From: Sphingobacteriales bacterium UTBCD1
Lineage (GTDB): Bacteria; Bacteroidota; Bacteroidia; Chitinophagales; Chitinophagaceae
Direction of reading: 5' to 3'
Length of the DNA stretch: 64,000 nucleotides
Assembly (NCBI GenBank): GCA_002066995.1
Contig: MWTC01000015.1
Coordinates: 34,986 to 98,985, forward strand
How positions within the stretch are numbered: position 1 is the first letter of the stretch; every line of letters starts with the position of its first letter. Shown here in pieces: positions 45,893 to 53,858 of this stretch. The notes below the pieces were generated by a model, which had not been told where the DNA came from, made no database searches, and was given only the letters and a program-made list of their open reading frames with translations. The translations under genes and the position numbers were made by a program.

Positions 45893-47269
45893 ATGATTAC
45901 TTCACTTGACTCTTTTAAAAACCCGTTTTTCATCGGAATAGCCGGCAGCGGCATGAGCGCCCTGGCTCAATACCTGAAAGGGATAGGCAAAAATGTTTCA
46001 GGGAGCGACCGGTTTTTTAAAAAAGATGAATACAATGAAATACGCTCAAAACTGGAAGCTGACGGTATTCATTGTTTTTTGCAAAACGGCGAAGGGATTA
46101 CAGGCGGTATTGACCTTGTTGTAGCTTCTGCCGCAGTAGAGGACACGGTAATTGAAATACAAAGGGCAAAACAATTAGATATTCCAATTATAATGAGGGC
46201 TGAGCTTCTGGCATTGATTGCAAAGAGTAAAAAGACAATTGCAGTAGGAGGCACCAGCGGAAAAAGCACCACCAGCGCTATGCTCTTCGATATATTGGAT
46301 TTTGCAGGCCTGGAACCGGGAATTATCAGTGGTGCAGGATTAACCAGCCTTATCAAAAAAGGCAAGATCGGTAATGCAAAAGTCGGGAGCGGCGACTGGT
46401 TAGTGATCGAGGCAGATGAAAGTGATGGATCCATTGTACAGTATCATCCCGAAATTGGAATATTATTAAATGTAGATAAAGATCATAAAGAAGTGGAAAC
46501 CCTCATGGAGATCTTCACGACATTCAAAAACAATAGCAGTACTTTCATTGTAAACCGGTCAAATACTTTGGCTGGAAAGCTCTCTCAAAATATTCAGTTT
46601 GATTTTTCTACTGAGCCCGGTACAGATGCAGGATATGAAGCAACAGGCTTTGTTCAAAAAGGATTAAATATTTCTTTCAGGATTAACCATGTACTCTTTG
46701 AAATGAAATTATTGGGAAAACATAATATGGAGAATGCTGTTGCTGCTGCTGCCACTGCTCATTATTTAGGTGTGGATCTGCCAACCTGTGCTGCCGCATT
46801 GAAAAATTATGAGGGCATCTACCGCCGTCACCAGGTACTGGGAAATAAAAAAGGCGTTTGGGTTATTGATGACTTTGCACACAACCCCGTAAAATGTGCT
46901 GCTGCCATCAGGGCATGCCAGCCGGTAGCCCCGAAAGTGATTGCCTGGTTTCAGCCTCACGGATACGGACCTACCCGTTTTCTGAGAGACGATTTTGTGA
47001 CGGAAATAGCAGGGGCATTACGTCCCCGGGACGAGATCTGGATGAGCGAGATATTTTATGCGGGGGGCACTGCCGAGAAAACCATATCTGCTAATGACCT
47101 TATCTCGGATTTAAGAGCGATGAATAAACCCGCCTTTTTTGTTGCAGACAGGGAAAACTTTTTGAAAGCGGTGCAACCTCATCTTACTGACAATTGCGTT
47201 TTATTGCTGATGGGAGCAAGAGACCCGTCACTGGAGGAGTTTGCAAAAAAAATCTGGAAAGCTCTTTAA
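45893..47269 (+). CDS. MurC/Mpl-like Mur ligase
   Basis: 458 residues from the ATG at 45893; the longer frame from GTG at 45806 adds an unlikely leader. Mur ligase domains are complete: N-terminal UDP-binding FIGIAGSGMSALAQYL, P-loop GGTSGKSTTSAM, central EADESDGS and NVDKDHKEVE, and C-terminal DDFAHNPVKCAAAI. It adds an amino acid or peptide to a UDP-MurNAc-type substrate. Location outside a division/cell-wall cluster and the altered C-terminal region (WFQPHGYGPTRFLRDDF) suggest a MurC paralogue or Mpl-like recycling ligase rather than the essential MurC. Confidence 0.8.
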   Translation: MITSLDSFKNPFFIGIAGSGMSALAQYLKGIGKNVSGSDRFFKKDEYNEIRSKLEADGIHCFLQNGEGITGGIDLVVASAAVEDTVIEIQRAKQLDIPIIMRAELLALIAKSKKTIAVGGTSGKSTTSAMLFDILDFAGLEPGIISGAGLTSLIKKGKIGNAKVGSGDWLVIEADESDGSIVQYHPEIGILLNVDKDHKEVETLMEIFTTFKNNSSTFIVNRSNTLAGKLSQNIQFDFSTEPGTDAGYEATGFVQKGLNISFRINHVLFEMKLLGKHNMENAVAAAATAHYLGVDLPTCAAALKNYEGIYRRHQVLGNKKGVWVIDDFAHNPVKCAAAIRACQPVAPKVIAWFQPHGYGPTRFLRDDFVTEIAGALRPRDEIWMSEIFYAGGTAEKTISANDLISDLRAMNKPAFFVADRENFLKAVQPHLTDNCVLLLMGARDPSLEEFAKKIWKAL

Positions 47270-47270
47270 G

Positions 47271-47792
47271 CTACAATTCATTTTCTAAACTCAGTTCTGA
47301 TTCTTTTACTTTTACCACAGGTTGTGCAAGATGCCAGCATAATGAAAGTAACATGCCTGATTCAAGCTTTTCAGGCAGTTTTTTATTTTTTGCAAAATAA
47401 AGAGGATCAAGATTGAGTTTACAGGCAGTGACATGATCCTTGTCCGGTTCCCGGCAGATCCTGAATTCCGGTTCATAAGTATTGTTGAAAGTGCAGGAAA
47501 AGTCTTTATTGTTTACTTCAATATGATTTTCCCGGTTTTCATGATACAGCCGGCCGATAATAATACCATATTCATTTCTCATTACAGCCTTTTTTCTCAA
47601 TACGCCTTCGCTGCGGATCAGCAGCACTCTTTTCTCTTTTGCTGATTTTACCCGTACCCAGCTTGTTGAATGGTGAAATTCTAGACTCAGCAGTTTCTTT
47701 TTATTCTCCCATAGAATATATCTGGTATGTCCGTTTTCCCCGTTTACAGATGTCCATTGCATATAAGAGTATTTAAAATCCGACCCGTACAA
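47271..47792 (-). CDS. Hypothetical protein
   Basis: A 173-residue cytoplasmic protein without signal peptide or membrane segment. It is beta-rich with many basic residues (RYILWENKKKLLSLEFHHST, KRVLLIRSEGVLRKK) and a CREPDKDHVTACKL segment. I recognise no family. It overlaps nothing and its stop is 1 bp from the stop of the Mur ligase gene. The long uninterrupted frame and lack of an alternative explain the call. Confidence 0.5.
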   Translation of the reverse strand: MYGSDFKYSYMQWTSVNGENGHTRYILWENKKKLLSLEFHHSTSWVRVKSAKEKRVLLIRSEGVLRKKAVMRNEYGIIIGRLYHENRENHIEVNNKDFSCTFNNTYEPEFRICREPDKDHVTACKLNLDPLYFAKNKKLPEKLESGMLLSLCWHLAQPVVKVKESELSLENEL

Positions 47793-47935
47793 ATTACAAC
47801 CCTTATGGATAAAAGTTCTTGCCGGCTAAAAAATTAATATTAAGTTCATATTGATAAAACAATAGTGGAAAAATGGTGAACAACGGAATCCAAAAGATTT
47901 TCAAATGAAATCTATGATCAATGTGGCTATTGATT

Positions 47936-48295
47936 CTATTGGAGCATCTTACGTATTACGATATAGCTGATGACAATAAGGAGTATCAGGATCAGTATGG
48001 TGATATAGAGCCATGGCTGGCCTTTCAGTTCCAGTTTTTGGCGGCGCTTTTTTTTGCGTTCTGTTTTTTTCTTCAGCTCCCGGTTCAGCATTTCAACCGT
48101 AGCGGAAAGTTGCTGCTTGTCCCTGAATTGCTGTAAACCTTCTAATGCTTCACCGGCAAATTCATTTTCCAGGAGTTTCTTTTCAATTTCATGTTTCTTT
48201 TCACCCGTAAGTTTGTTTTGCAGGTACAACAGTAAAGTCTCCTGGTCAATTTCGCCGGAAAGATGGGATAATATGTCTTTATAATTGTCCTGCAT
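47936..48295 (-). CDS. Putative anti-sigma factor (single-TM)
   Basis: A 119-residue protein. Residues 1-70 are helical and acidic, with the Bacteroidota anti-sigma-like layout DQETLLLYLQNKLTGEKKHE followed by FAGEALEGLQQF. A basic linker (KKKTERKKKRRQKLEL) and a single transmembrane segment (about 94-114, LYITILILILLIVISYIVI) close it. It starts 1 nt after the stop of the ECF sigma-factor gene, so it is almost certainly cotranscribed and likely holds that sigma factor at the membrane. It has no periplasmic domain of any size, only about 5 residues beyond the membrane segment. Confidence 0.65.
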   Translation of the reverse strand: MQDNYKDILSHLSGEIDQETLLLYLQNKLTGEKKHEIEKKLLENEFAGEALEGLQQFRDKQQLSATVEMLNRELKKKTERKKKRRQKLELKGQPWLYITILILILLIVISYIVIRKMLQ

Positions 48296-48296
48296 A

Positions 48297-48887
48297 TCAG
48301 GTGCCGCTCTTTTCTTCTTTCAGTTTTCTATCAATAAGTATCCGAAGATTTCTTTTTCCGTTTTGAATATAACTTTTCACCTGCAGCAAACTGTAACCGG
48401 TCCGTTCACTTATTTCCTGGTAGCTCTTTTTTTCCAGGTAAAACAAAGTTATACATTGTTGCTGCTCGCTGTTTAATTCCTTCAGGGCATTTTCCATCAG
48501 GTCCATGGTGTGATTGTTTTGCAGCAATGTTTGCCGGCCCTGTATTTCATCTTCTGCGGGCAGTTTCAATCTTTCTGACAGTTCTGCCGGAATTTTTCCC
48601 TGCCGGTCCCTGAGGATCATCAGGCAGTGATTTTTTGCCACCATATAGATCCAGGATTTGAAATGTTCAACTTTATATTTCTGCAGCTCGCCGATCACTT
48701 TTAAAAATACCTGTTGTACGCTGTCTTTTGCCTGCTCTTCATTTTTCAGATACTTCATGCACAACCCGAGTAGCAGAAGCGTATAACGCTGCAGCAAAAT
48801 ACCCAGCCATTCATTGTTGTGATCGTTATAAAAACGATCCAGTAGCTGCTGATCAGTAAGCTGTTGATATTTACCTGCATTCACCAA
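48297..48887 (-). CDS. ECF-type RNA polymerase sigma factor
   Basis: A 196-residue sigma-70 family ECF factor. Region 2 is DSVQQVFLKVIGELQKYKVE followed by FKSWIYMVAKNHCLMILRDR; region 4 is ELNSEQQQCITLFYLEKKSY followed by QEISERTGYSLLQVKSYIQN. Length is normal. The partner gene begins 1 nt after its stop. It is divergent from the NlpC/P60 gene whose start is about 97 bp away, so it might control that gene, but I see no shared motif that proves it. Confidence 0.92.
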   Translation of the reverse strand: MVNAGKYQQLTDQQLLDRFYNDHNNEWLGILLQRYTLLLLGLCMKYLKNEEQAKDSVQQVFLKVIGELQKYKVEHFKSWIYMVAKNHCLMILRDRQGKIPAELSERLKLPAEDEIQGRQTLLQNNHTMDLMENALKELNSEQQQCITLFYLEKKSYQEISERTGYSLLQVKSYIQNGKRNLRILIDRKLKEEKSGT

Positions 48888-48983
48888 CGGAAAATAATCA
48901 ATTTACTTTTAAATAGATGCAAATGCAATGTGATTTCACATTATTTTGCACAGAGTTTTATTTACTGCATTAAACAGTCAATT

Positions 48984-49748
48984 ATGGAATATGCTGCCTG
49001 CAAAGTGCCTGCTGCGCCGGTACGGAAAAAAGCTTCTCATAAAAGTGAGATGGTAAACCAGCTTTTATTCGGCGAAGCGGTAATGGTTTTAAAAATAAAA
49101 AAGAAATGGGCGCTGATCCGCTCTGTTCCGGAAAATTATGAAGGTTGGATCACTATATCTCACCTGGAAGAAATTGACGGAAGCCTTGCATTGCAGTATG
49201 ATCCCTGGGTTACATCAGATCTGCTTAGTGTAATTGATATCGGGGGCAAGCCGATGCACATTTCTGCCGGAGCGTCTTTATTGGGTTTTGACGGGAAGAG
49301 CGGAAAATTCGGAACCCTTGAATATTATTTTTCGGGAAACAGAATAAAACGAAATGAAGTGATTCCCGGCGAGGAACTAGTCAGAAAACTTTCAATACAA
49401 TGGTTAAATGCTCCTTACTTATGGGGAGGAAGGACCATCCTCGGGGTTGACTGCAGTGGTTTTGCCAAAACGATTTTTAAAATGATGGGTATTGATTTGC
49501 CCCGTGATGCATGGCAACAGGCACAAAAAGGAAAACAGGTAAAAAAATTGAAAGATGCGGTGGCAGGCGACCTTGCTTTTTTTAATGATAAGGAGGAGAT
49601 CGTTCATGTAGGCATATTACTGAGCAACGGAGAGATCATTCATTCTTCGGGAAAAGTGAGAATTGACACGATCACTAAAAAAGGTATCATCAGTTCGGAT
49701 ACGGGAAAAAGAACTCACCGTTTAAAAATGATCAGGCGTTATTGGTAA
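48984..49748 (+). CDS. NlpC/P60-family peptidase (C40) with SH3 domains
   Basis: 254 residues from the ATG at 48984; the frame upstream to 48864 lies in promoter-like sequence. Two SH3-like segments (about 10-65, with MVLKIKKKWALIRSVPENYE; and about 70-130) precede the catalytic C40 domain. Catalytic Cys is in WGGRTILGVDCSGFA, the His in HVGILLSNGEIIH. These enzymes cut D-gamma-Glu-DAP bonds in peptidoglycan peptides. There is no signal peptide, so it is predicted cytoplasmic, fitting peptide recycling rather than wall hydrolysis. The 3' end overlaps the convergent gene by 27 bp. Confidence 0.9.
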   Translation: MEYAACKVPAAPVRKKASHKSEMVNQLLFGEAVMVLKIKKKWALIRSVPENYEGWITISHLEEIDGSLALQYDPWVTSDLLSVIDIGGKPMHISAGASLLGFDGKSGKFGTLEYYFSGNRIKRNEVIPGEELVRKLSIQWLNAPYLWGGRTILGVDCSGFAKTIFKMMGIDLPRDAWQQAQKGKQVKKLKDAVAGDLAFFNDKEEIVHVGILLSNGEIIHSSGKVRIDTITKKGIISSDTGKRTHRLKMIRRYW

Positions 49749-50351
49749 TACGGCAAAGTTTCCATTCATCTTGAATCGTAATGTAATGACGAAAACGTTT
49801 CTCTTATAATTGCCGATTACCTGCCAGGCTACTGATAAAGGTGACAAATATGAAGCAGTAATGTAATAGTTCCTGATTTCTCCATAAGTAATGTTCCCGG
49901 TTTTCAGACCGATCAGTTCATTAGTGGCAAATTTTTTTAAATATTTCCGGTCAAAACGTTTAAACTCCTGCTGTACATCATTCTCCCCTTCTTTTCCGCC
50001 GGCGGTATAACCGGCTATCTGGTAAACAAAAACAGTGTCAAATATATTCAGCGAATCATTCAGGATCAGTTCTTTTTCTGAAAGAATAACCGATGTCATT
50101 TCCGGTTTAAAGAAAAAAGGATTGAAATTTTTATATTCTCCCGTGAAATAGAACAATGACGTATCGGTGCGTTTTAAGATCCTGGTATTTGTAAGTGAAG
50201 GATCATTGATCAGTTGCTGGAGAAAACTGCTGATCTCCTGGGCAAATGGATTACTGCGAAAATAATATTTCGCTACCTGTTCCAATGCCGGCTGTGCATT
50301 GGAATAACCGGACAAAAGCGCAAGCCCTGCGATAAAAATTAGTTTCTTCAT
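49722..50351 (-). CDS. Secreted hypothetical protein
   Basis: A 209-residue protein with signal peptide (MKKLIFIAGLALLSGYSNAQ). The mature part has a helical start (ALEQVAKYYFRSNPFAQEIS) and a beta-rich core (DTSLFYFTGEYKNFNPFFFK; TYGEIRNYYITASYL). I recognise no family. The last 27 bp overlap the convergent NlpC/P60 gene. Confidence 0.55.
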   Translation of the reverse strand: MKKLIFIAGLALLSGYSNAQPALEQVAKYYFRSNPFAQEISSFLQQLINDPSLTNTRILKRTDTSLFYFTGEYKNFNPFFFKPEMTSVILSEKELILNDSLNIFDTVFVYQIAGYTAGGKEGENDVQQEFKRFDRKYLKKFATNELIGLKTGNITYGEIRNYYITASYLSPLSVAWQVIGNYKRNVFVITLRFKMNGNFAVLPITPDHF

Positions 50352-50425
50352 GAGTATCCGGTGCCGGGATATTTTTTAACTGTTTCGGAAAAAAGAGATG
50401 AATCCTCTCAATAAATATCTGAAAA

Positions 50426-50809
50426 TTATCCTTTCACCCCTAATGCCAGGCTGGTAATTATGATACAAAGTACAATCAAAGTCAAAAAAATGTATAAAAT
50501 ATCTTTTTCCCATGCAAAACCTATTATAGAAAAAGCAACTCTTGCAACAGGCGTGGCAATAAGAAATATTACTCCCAGTTGAATGATCGCTTCGCCTTTC
50601 AGGTCTTTGATACCGCTAAGAACTTCCGAAAAGCTATGATATGGCAGCAGTAAGCCATGAAAGGTTTTGTAGTCGGGTACCGTTCCCCCGGTATTGGCCA
50701 GGTAAATAATACCCCCTGTAAAAACGATCAGAGAGGAAAGTATTACTCCCCAGCGAAGCAAATTACCTATGGCTACTTCAATGTTCTTATCCTGCCAGTA
50801 GTTTTTCAT
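50426..50809 (-). CDS. DUF1634 membrane protein
   Basis: A 127-residue protein with three hydrophobic segments (about 16-32, 72-92, 103-122) and the DUF1634 layout (VAIGNLLRWGVILSSLIVFT at the N-terminus, IQLGVIFLIATPVARVAFSI in the middle). It starts 11 bp after the TauE/SafE gene on the same strand; DUF1634 proteins are commonly found beside TauE-like exporters. Inference: accessory subunit of the neighbouring anion exporter. Confidence 0.85.
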   Translation of the reverse strand: MKNYWQDKNIEVAIGNLLRWGVILSSLIVFTGGIIYLANTGGTVPDYKTFHGLLLPYHSFSEVLSGIKDLKGEAIIQLGVIFLIATPVARVAFSIIGFAWEKDILYIFLTLIVLCIIITSLALGVKG

Positions 50810-50820
50810 AATTTTATTTA

Positions 50821-51660
50821 TTAGAGCCTGTGTGTAGCTCCGTTATAAATCATTTCAATTGCAAGGATGGTAATCACAATTGCAAATACAATACGAAGAC
50901 CTTTGGTTTGTGCCCTGGTAAGAATACGGGATCCAAAAAATGCACCGATTAAAACGCCAAGGGTAACCGGGAGGCAAAGTCCCGGGTCAATATATCCTCT
51001 TTGAAAATATACAACTGCGCTTGCCGCAGCCGTAACGCCGATCATGAAATTGCTGGTAGTAGTGGAAACTTTAAAAGGTATCTTCATAATATTGTCCATA
51101 GCCAAAACCTTCAGAGCTCCGGAGCCAATCCCCAACAGCCCGGAAAGAATTCCTGCCACCCACATCATGGCAAAGCCTCCCCCTACATTTTTTACTGAAT
51201 AATCAATCTTATTGCCATTGATGTCCGGATAATTACTGTTTAATTTCAATGCTTTTGCCCAGCCTGTAGCCGGTTCATTTTTTATGAAATGCACTTTTTT
51301 CTGAAATGAAAGTACCGCAGAAAATATCAGGATACCTCCGAAAATAATAGCAATAAGGTGTGTGGGAGCATACACTGCAAGAAATGCACCTACAATGGCT
51401 CCTATAGTTGTAGCTATTTCCAGGAACATGCCCAACCGGATGTTGGTAATGCCTTCTTTTACATAAGCGGCCGCCGCTCCTGAAGAAGTGGCAATGACCG
51501 CCACAATGGAAGTGCCGATGGCATAGCGGATATCAACGCCAAATAGCAATGATAGCATCGGGATGATGACAATGCCACCGCCCAGGCCTGTGAGTGAACC
51601 CAGGAAGCCTGCCAGCATAGAACCTAAAAAAATGATCAGAGTAAAAGTAAGAATCGTCAT
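50821..51660 (-). CDS. TauE/SafE-family anion exporter
   Basis: A 279-residue membrane protein with about eight segments in two repeats; each half has the family motif (LGSLTGLGGGIVIIPMLSLL near residue 20; SGLLGIGSGALKVLAMDNIM near residue 170). TauE/SafE members export sulfite, sulfoacetate or related organic anions. The substrate here is unknown. It is followed 11 bp later by a DUF1634 gene, probably in one operon. Confidence 0.92.
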   Translation of the reverse strand: MTILTFTLIIFLGSMLAGFLGSLTGLGGGIVIIPMLSLLFGVDIRYAIGTSIVAVIATSSGAAAAYVKEGITNIRLGMFLEIATTIGAIVGAFLAVYAPTHLIAIIFGGILIFSAVLSFQKKVHFIKNEPATGWAKALKLNSNYPDINGNKIDYSVKNVGGGFAMMWVAGILSGLLGIGSGALKVLAMDNIMKIPFKVSTTTSNFMIGVTAAASAVVYFQRGYIDPGLCLPVTLGVLIGAFFGSRILTRAQTKGLRIVFAIVITILAIEMIYNGATHRL

Positions 51661-51704
51661 GAGCTGATTTTATAATAACCGCTAAAAAATCCTTTTGTGA
51701 AATT

Positions 51705-52262
51705 TTAATTTTCTCTCCCGGGTATCTTAAAATGTTTCTTGTAATATATTATGGATTCTTCAATGATCTTCATTGCTTCTTTTTTATTTTGAAAATTATC
51801 AATCTCCACTTTTTTATTCTCCAGCACTTTGTATTGTTCAAAAAAGTTTCTGAGTTCCAGCAAAAAATGGTGAGGAAGGTCCTGTATTTGTGAATAAAAG
51901 TTGACGGAAGGATCTTTTGCTGCTACTGCAATGATCTTATCATCGGGTACCCCGTTATCAATCATCTGCATATTGCCGATAATATTGGCTTCAACAATAC
52001 AAAGCGGCTGTATAGATTGAGAACAGAGCACCAGGATATCCAGCGGGTCATGATCTTTGCCAAGTGTTTGTGGAATGAAACCATAATTTATTGGATAATG
52101 AAATGAGGAATAGATCACCCGGTCGAGTTTCAGCAAACCGCTGTCTTTATCAACTTCATATTTTGAACGGGAACCCTGGGGTATTTCTATCAAAGCATTT
52201 ACTGTATGCGGAGCTTTTTCTCCGGCGGATACGCCATGCCAGGGATGTTTTACTGTCTGCAT
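51705..52262 (-). CDS. ppa: Soluble inorganic pyrophosphatase (family I)
   Basis: A 185-residue family I pyrophosphatase hydrolysing PPi to phosphate. The active-site signature DHDPLDIL (within GKDHDPLDILVL) carries the Mg-binding aspartates; FHYPINYGFIPQTLGKDHDP precedes it. No signal peptide. A -7-type element is centred about 17 bp upstream of the start. It is a single-gene unit, with a small membrane protein gene upstream. Confidence 0.95.
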   Translation of the reverse strand: MQTVKHPWHGVSAGEKAPHTVNALIEIPQGSRSKYEVDKDSGLLKLDRVIYSSFHYPINYGFIPQTLGKDHDPLDILVLCSQSIQPLCIVEANIIGNMQMIDNGVPDDKIIAVAAKDPSVNFYSQIQDLPHHFLLELRNFFEQYKVLENKKVEIDNFQNKKEAMKIIEESIIYYKKHFKIPGREN

Positions 52263-52275
52263 AATTTAATTGTTG

Positions 52276-52283
52276 CAAAGGTA
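52276..52283 (-). promoter_or_regulatory. Putative -7 element of ppa
   Basis: Minus-strand TACCTTTG, an exact TAnnTTTG, 13 nt before the ppa start. No clear -33 TTG at the usual spacing. Confidence 0.4.
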
Positions 52284-52298
52284 TTGGTTCCTGATCTT

Positions 52299-52508
52299 CT
52301 ATTTAAATAAACGATACATGATGATACCAACGGCAAAGGAGATAGCAAAAAAGTAGATGAAGGAAACAATTGCGCTTTTGAGCGATTCTTTAAAAGGAAG
52401 GTTTCCGGCCAGGTGATGCTGGTATTCGTTGTAATGGATAAAGTAAGCCATTGCACCGGCGATCAAACCTACTGCCAGGGCAGCAAAGATCAGCAACAGG
52501 ATCAGCAT
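52299..52508 (-). CDS. Small two-TM membrane protein
   Basis: A 69-residue protein with two hydrophobic segments (about 2-22 and 45-65; LLLIFAALAVGLIAGAMAY and SFIYFFAISFAVGIIMYRLF) separated by a polar loop with NEYQHHLAGNLPFKES. No family recognised. It is 37 bp upstream of ppa on the same strand; a short insert of the -7 element lies between, so it may be separate. Confidence 0.55.
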   Translation of the reverse strand: MLILLLIFAALAVGLIAGAMAYFIHYNEYQHHLAGNLPFKESLKSAIVSFIYFFAISFAVGIIMYRLFK

Positions 52509-52646
52509 ACTTAAAGTTAGGAATTTCTTTCTCCATCTCCGGTGACATGAACCGGTGAAATCTTTTATTGATTAAACCTTTGGAAATAATGAAATAAAAC
52601 CGGATCAAATGATCCCGGAGTTTCCCGGTTATTATAAAAAGTTATA

Positions 52647-52997
52647 TTATTCCCTTCCTTTATAATACAATACATCCACTTTTTCCACTGTGATCAACCC
52701 GCCGCGGCCGCATTTTTCGAACAGGTCATTGACCACATGAAGAAAAGCATCGATCTTTTCTGCAGTGTCCACTATCTCCACAATGATAGGAAGGTCTTCG
52801 GAAAGCTCGATAAGCCGGGCACGGTGAATGCGGGTACTGGCGCCAAATGACATAATTCCTCTTAAGACAGTTCCCCCGGCCAATCCTTTTTCTTTTGCGG
52901 CGAATAAAATTTCTTCATACAACAAGCGGTGGTTAAAGCGATCGGCTTCACCAAGAAATATCCGAAGTAGTTTAGATTGCCCCTGTAGTAATTCCAT
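52647..52997 (-). CDS. DUF190 (PII-like) protein
   Basis: A 116-residue cytoplasmic protein of the DUF190 family, which has a PII-like ferredoxin fold (GLAGGTVLRGIMSFGASTRI; IVEIVDTAEKIDAFLHVVND). DUF190 genes are typically next to crcB, as here: the start is 1 bp after the crcB stop. Inference: it regulates the fluoride channel or senses a related signal. Confidence 0.9.
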   Translation of the reverse strand: MELLQGQSKLLRIFLGEADRFNHRLLYEEILFAAKEKGLAGGTVLRGIMSFGASTRIHRARLIELSEDLPIIVEIVDTAEKIDAFLHVVNDLFEKCGRGGLITVEKVDVLYYKGRE

Positions 52998-52998
52998 A

Positions 52999-53376
52999 TT
53001 ATAATAATTTGATCAGGCCAATGCCGGCAAATACTGCTGCAATACCCAGGAGGACACTGGCCAGGGTGTATAATAATGCATAGCTCACATCTCCGCTGTG
53101 CAGTAAATTCATATTCTCAAAAGCAAAAGTGGAAAAGGTAGTGAATCCGCCGCACAGGCCGGTAATGAGCATTAATCTTACCTGGGGTGAAAGCAAAGTA
53201 GTTCTTTCTGAAACAGCAAAGAGAATCCCTATCAGGAAACAGCCTGCGATGTTAACCACAAAGGTGCCCCACGGGAATGCGGTTTGAAAGTTGTCTGCAA
53301 ACCATCTCTGGCAAAAATAGCGGGCTATACTACCGGCACCCCCGCCTAAGCCTATCAATAAAACGTTTTTGATCAT
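52999..53376 (-). CDS. crcB: Fluoride ion channel CrcB (Fluc)
   Basis: A 125-residue four-TM protein. The family motifs are GGGAGSIARYF near the N-terminus, PWGTFVVNIAGCFLIGIL, and GLCGGFTTFSTFAFEN, which lines the pore. It exports fluoride to prevent toxicity, as a dual-topology dimer. It overlaps the upstream lipoprotein gene by 4 bp and is followed by DUF190, forming an operon. No fluoride riboswitch is apparent in front of the operon. Confidence 0.95.
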   Translation of the reverse strand: MIKNVLLIGLGGGAGSIARYFCQRWFADNFQTAFPWGTFVVNIAGCFLIGILFAVSERTTLLSPQVRLMLITGLCGGFTTFSTFAFENMNLLHSGDVSYALLYTLASVLLGIAAVFAGIGLIKLL

Positions 53377-53828
53377 TGGATCGTGTCGATCTTGTTTTGC
53401 TTATTGATCAAAGTATCCATATTATGTTCAAAAATATATTTCAGATCAACCAGCCATTGCTGATGTAGCCTGCATACTTTCAGCGTGTCTTTGTCTTTCA
53501 TGAAAGAGTTTGAATAAACGACAACAGTGGTAGAATCATTGACCGGGTTGACCAGGTGAATATTGATTGAAGATTCCCGGTAACCGTCTTTTGTAGAGTC
53601 GGACAGTTTCTGGTAATTACGTGATACGGCATCAAGATACTGTATGTTGGAAGAATCCTGGAGCATGTAGGTTTTTGCAATATCGAATTTGCCGTCCAGT
53701 GCAGCACGGATGAAATCTCTTGCCGCATCAATGTCGTTTTCCGGTTTTTTTTCTTTACCCGGGTTATTAGTGCAGCCTGCTGCAAAAAAAAGCAGGAACA
53801 AAAAAAACAGGTTATTTTTCTTTTTCAT
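53373..53828 (-). CDS. Lipoprotein (DUF4878-like)
   Basis: A 151-residue lipoprotein with lipobox FAAGC (C19) in a short hydrophobic signal. The mature part is NTF2-like in appearance (AARDFIRAALDGKFDIAKTYM, then TTVVVYSNSFMKDKDT) and resembles DUF4878. It is the first gene of the crcB-DUF190 operon, with a 4-bp overlap with crcB. The role in that operon is unknown; an anchoring or sensing function is inference. Confidence 0.75.
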   Translation of the reverse strand: MKKKNNLFFLFLLFFAAGCTNNPGKEKKPENDIDAARDFIRAALDGKFDIAKTYMLQDSSNIQYLDAVSRNYQKLSDSTKDGYRESSINIHLVNPVNDSTTVVVYSNSFMKDKDTLKVCRLHQQWLVDLKYIFEHNMDTLINKQNKIDTIQ

Positions 53829-53858
53829 TCCTGCAATTTACAGAATCTTTACCGAGTG

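Noticed and set aside
53829..53858. Fluoride riboswitch in front of the crcB operon
   Set aside because: Only 30 bp separate the operon from phoH and no pseudoknot-like structure was seen.
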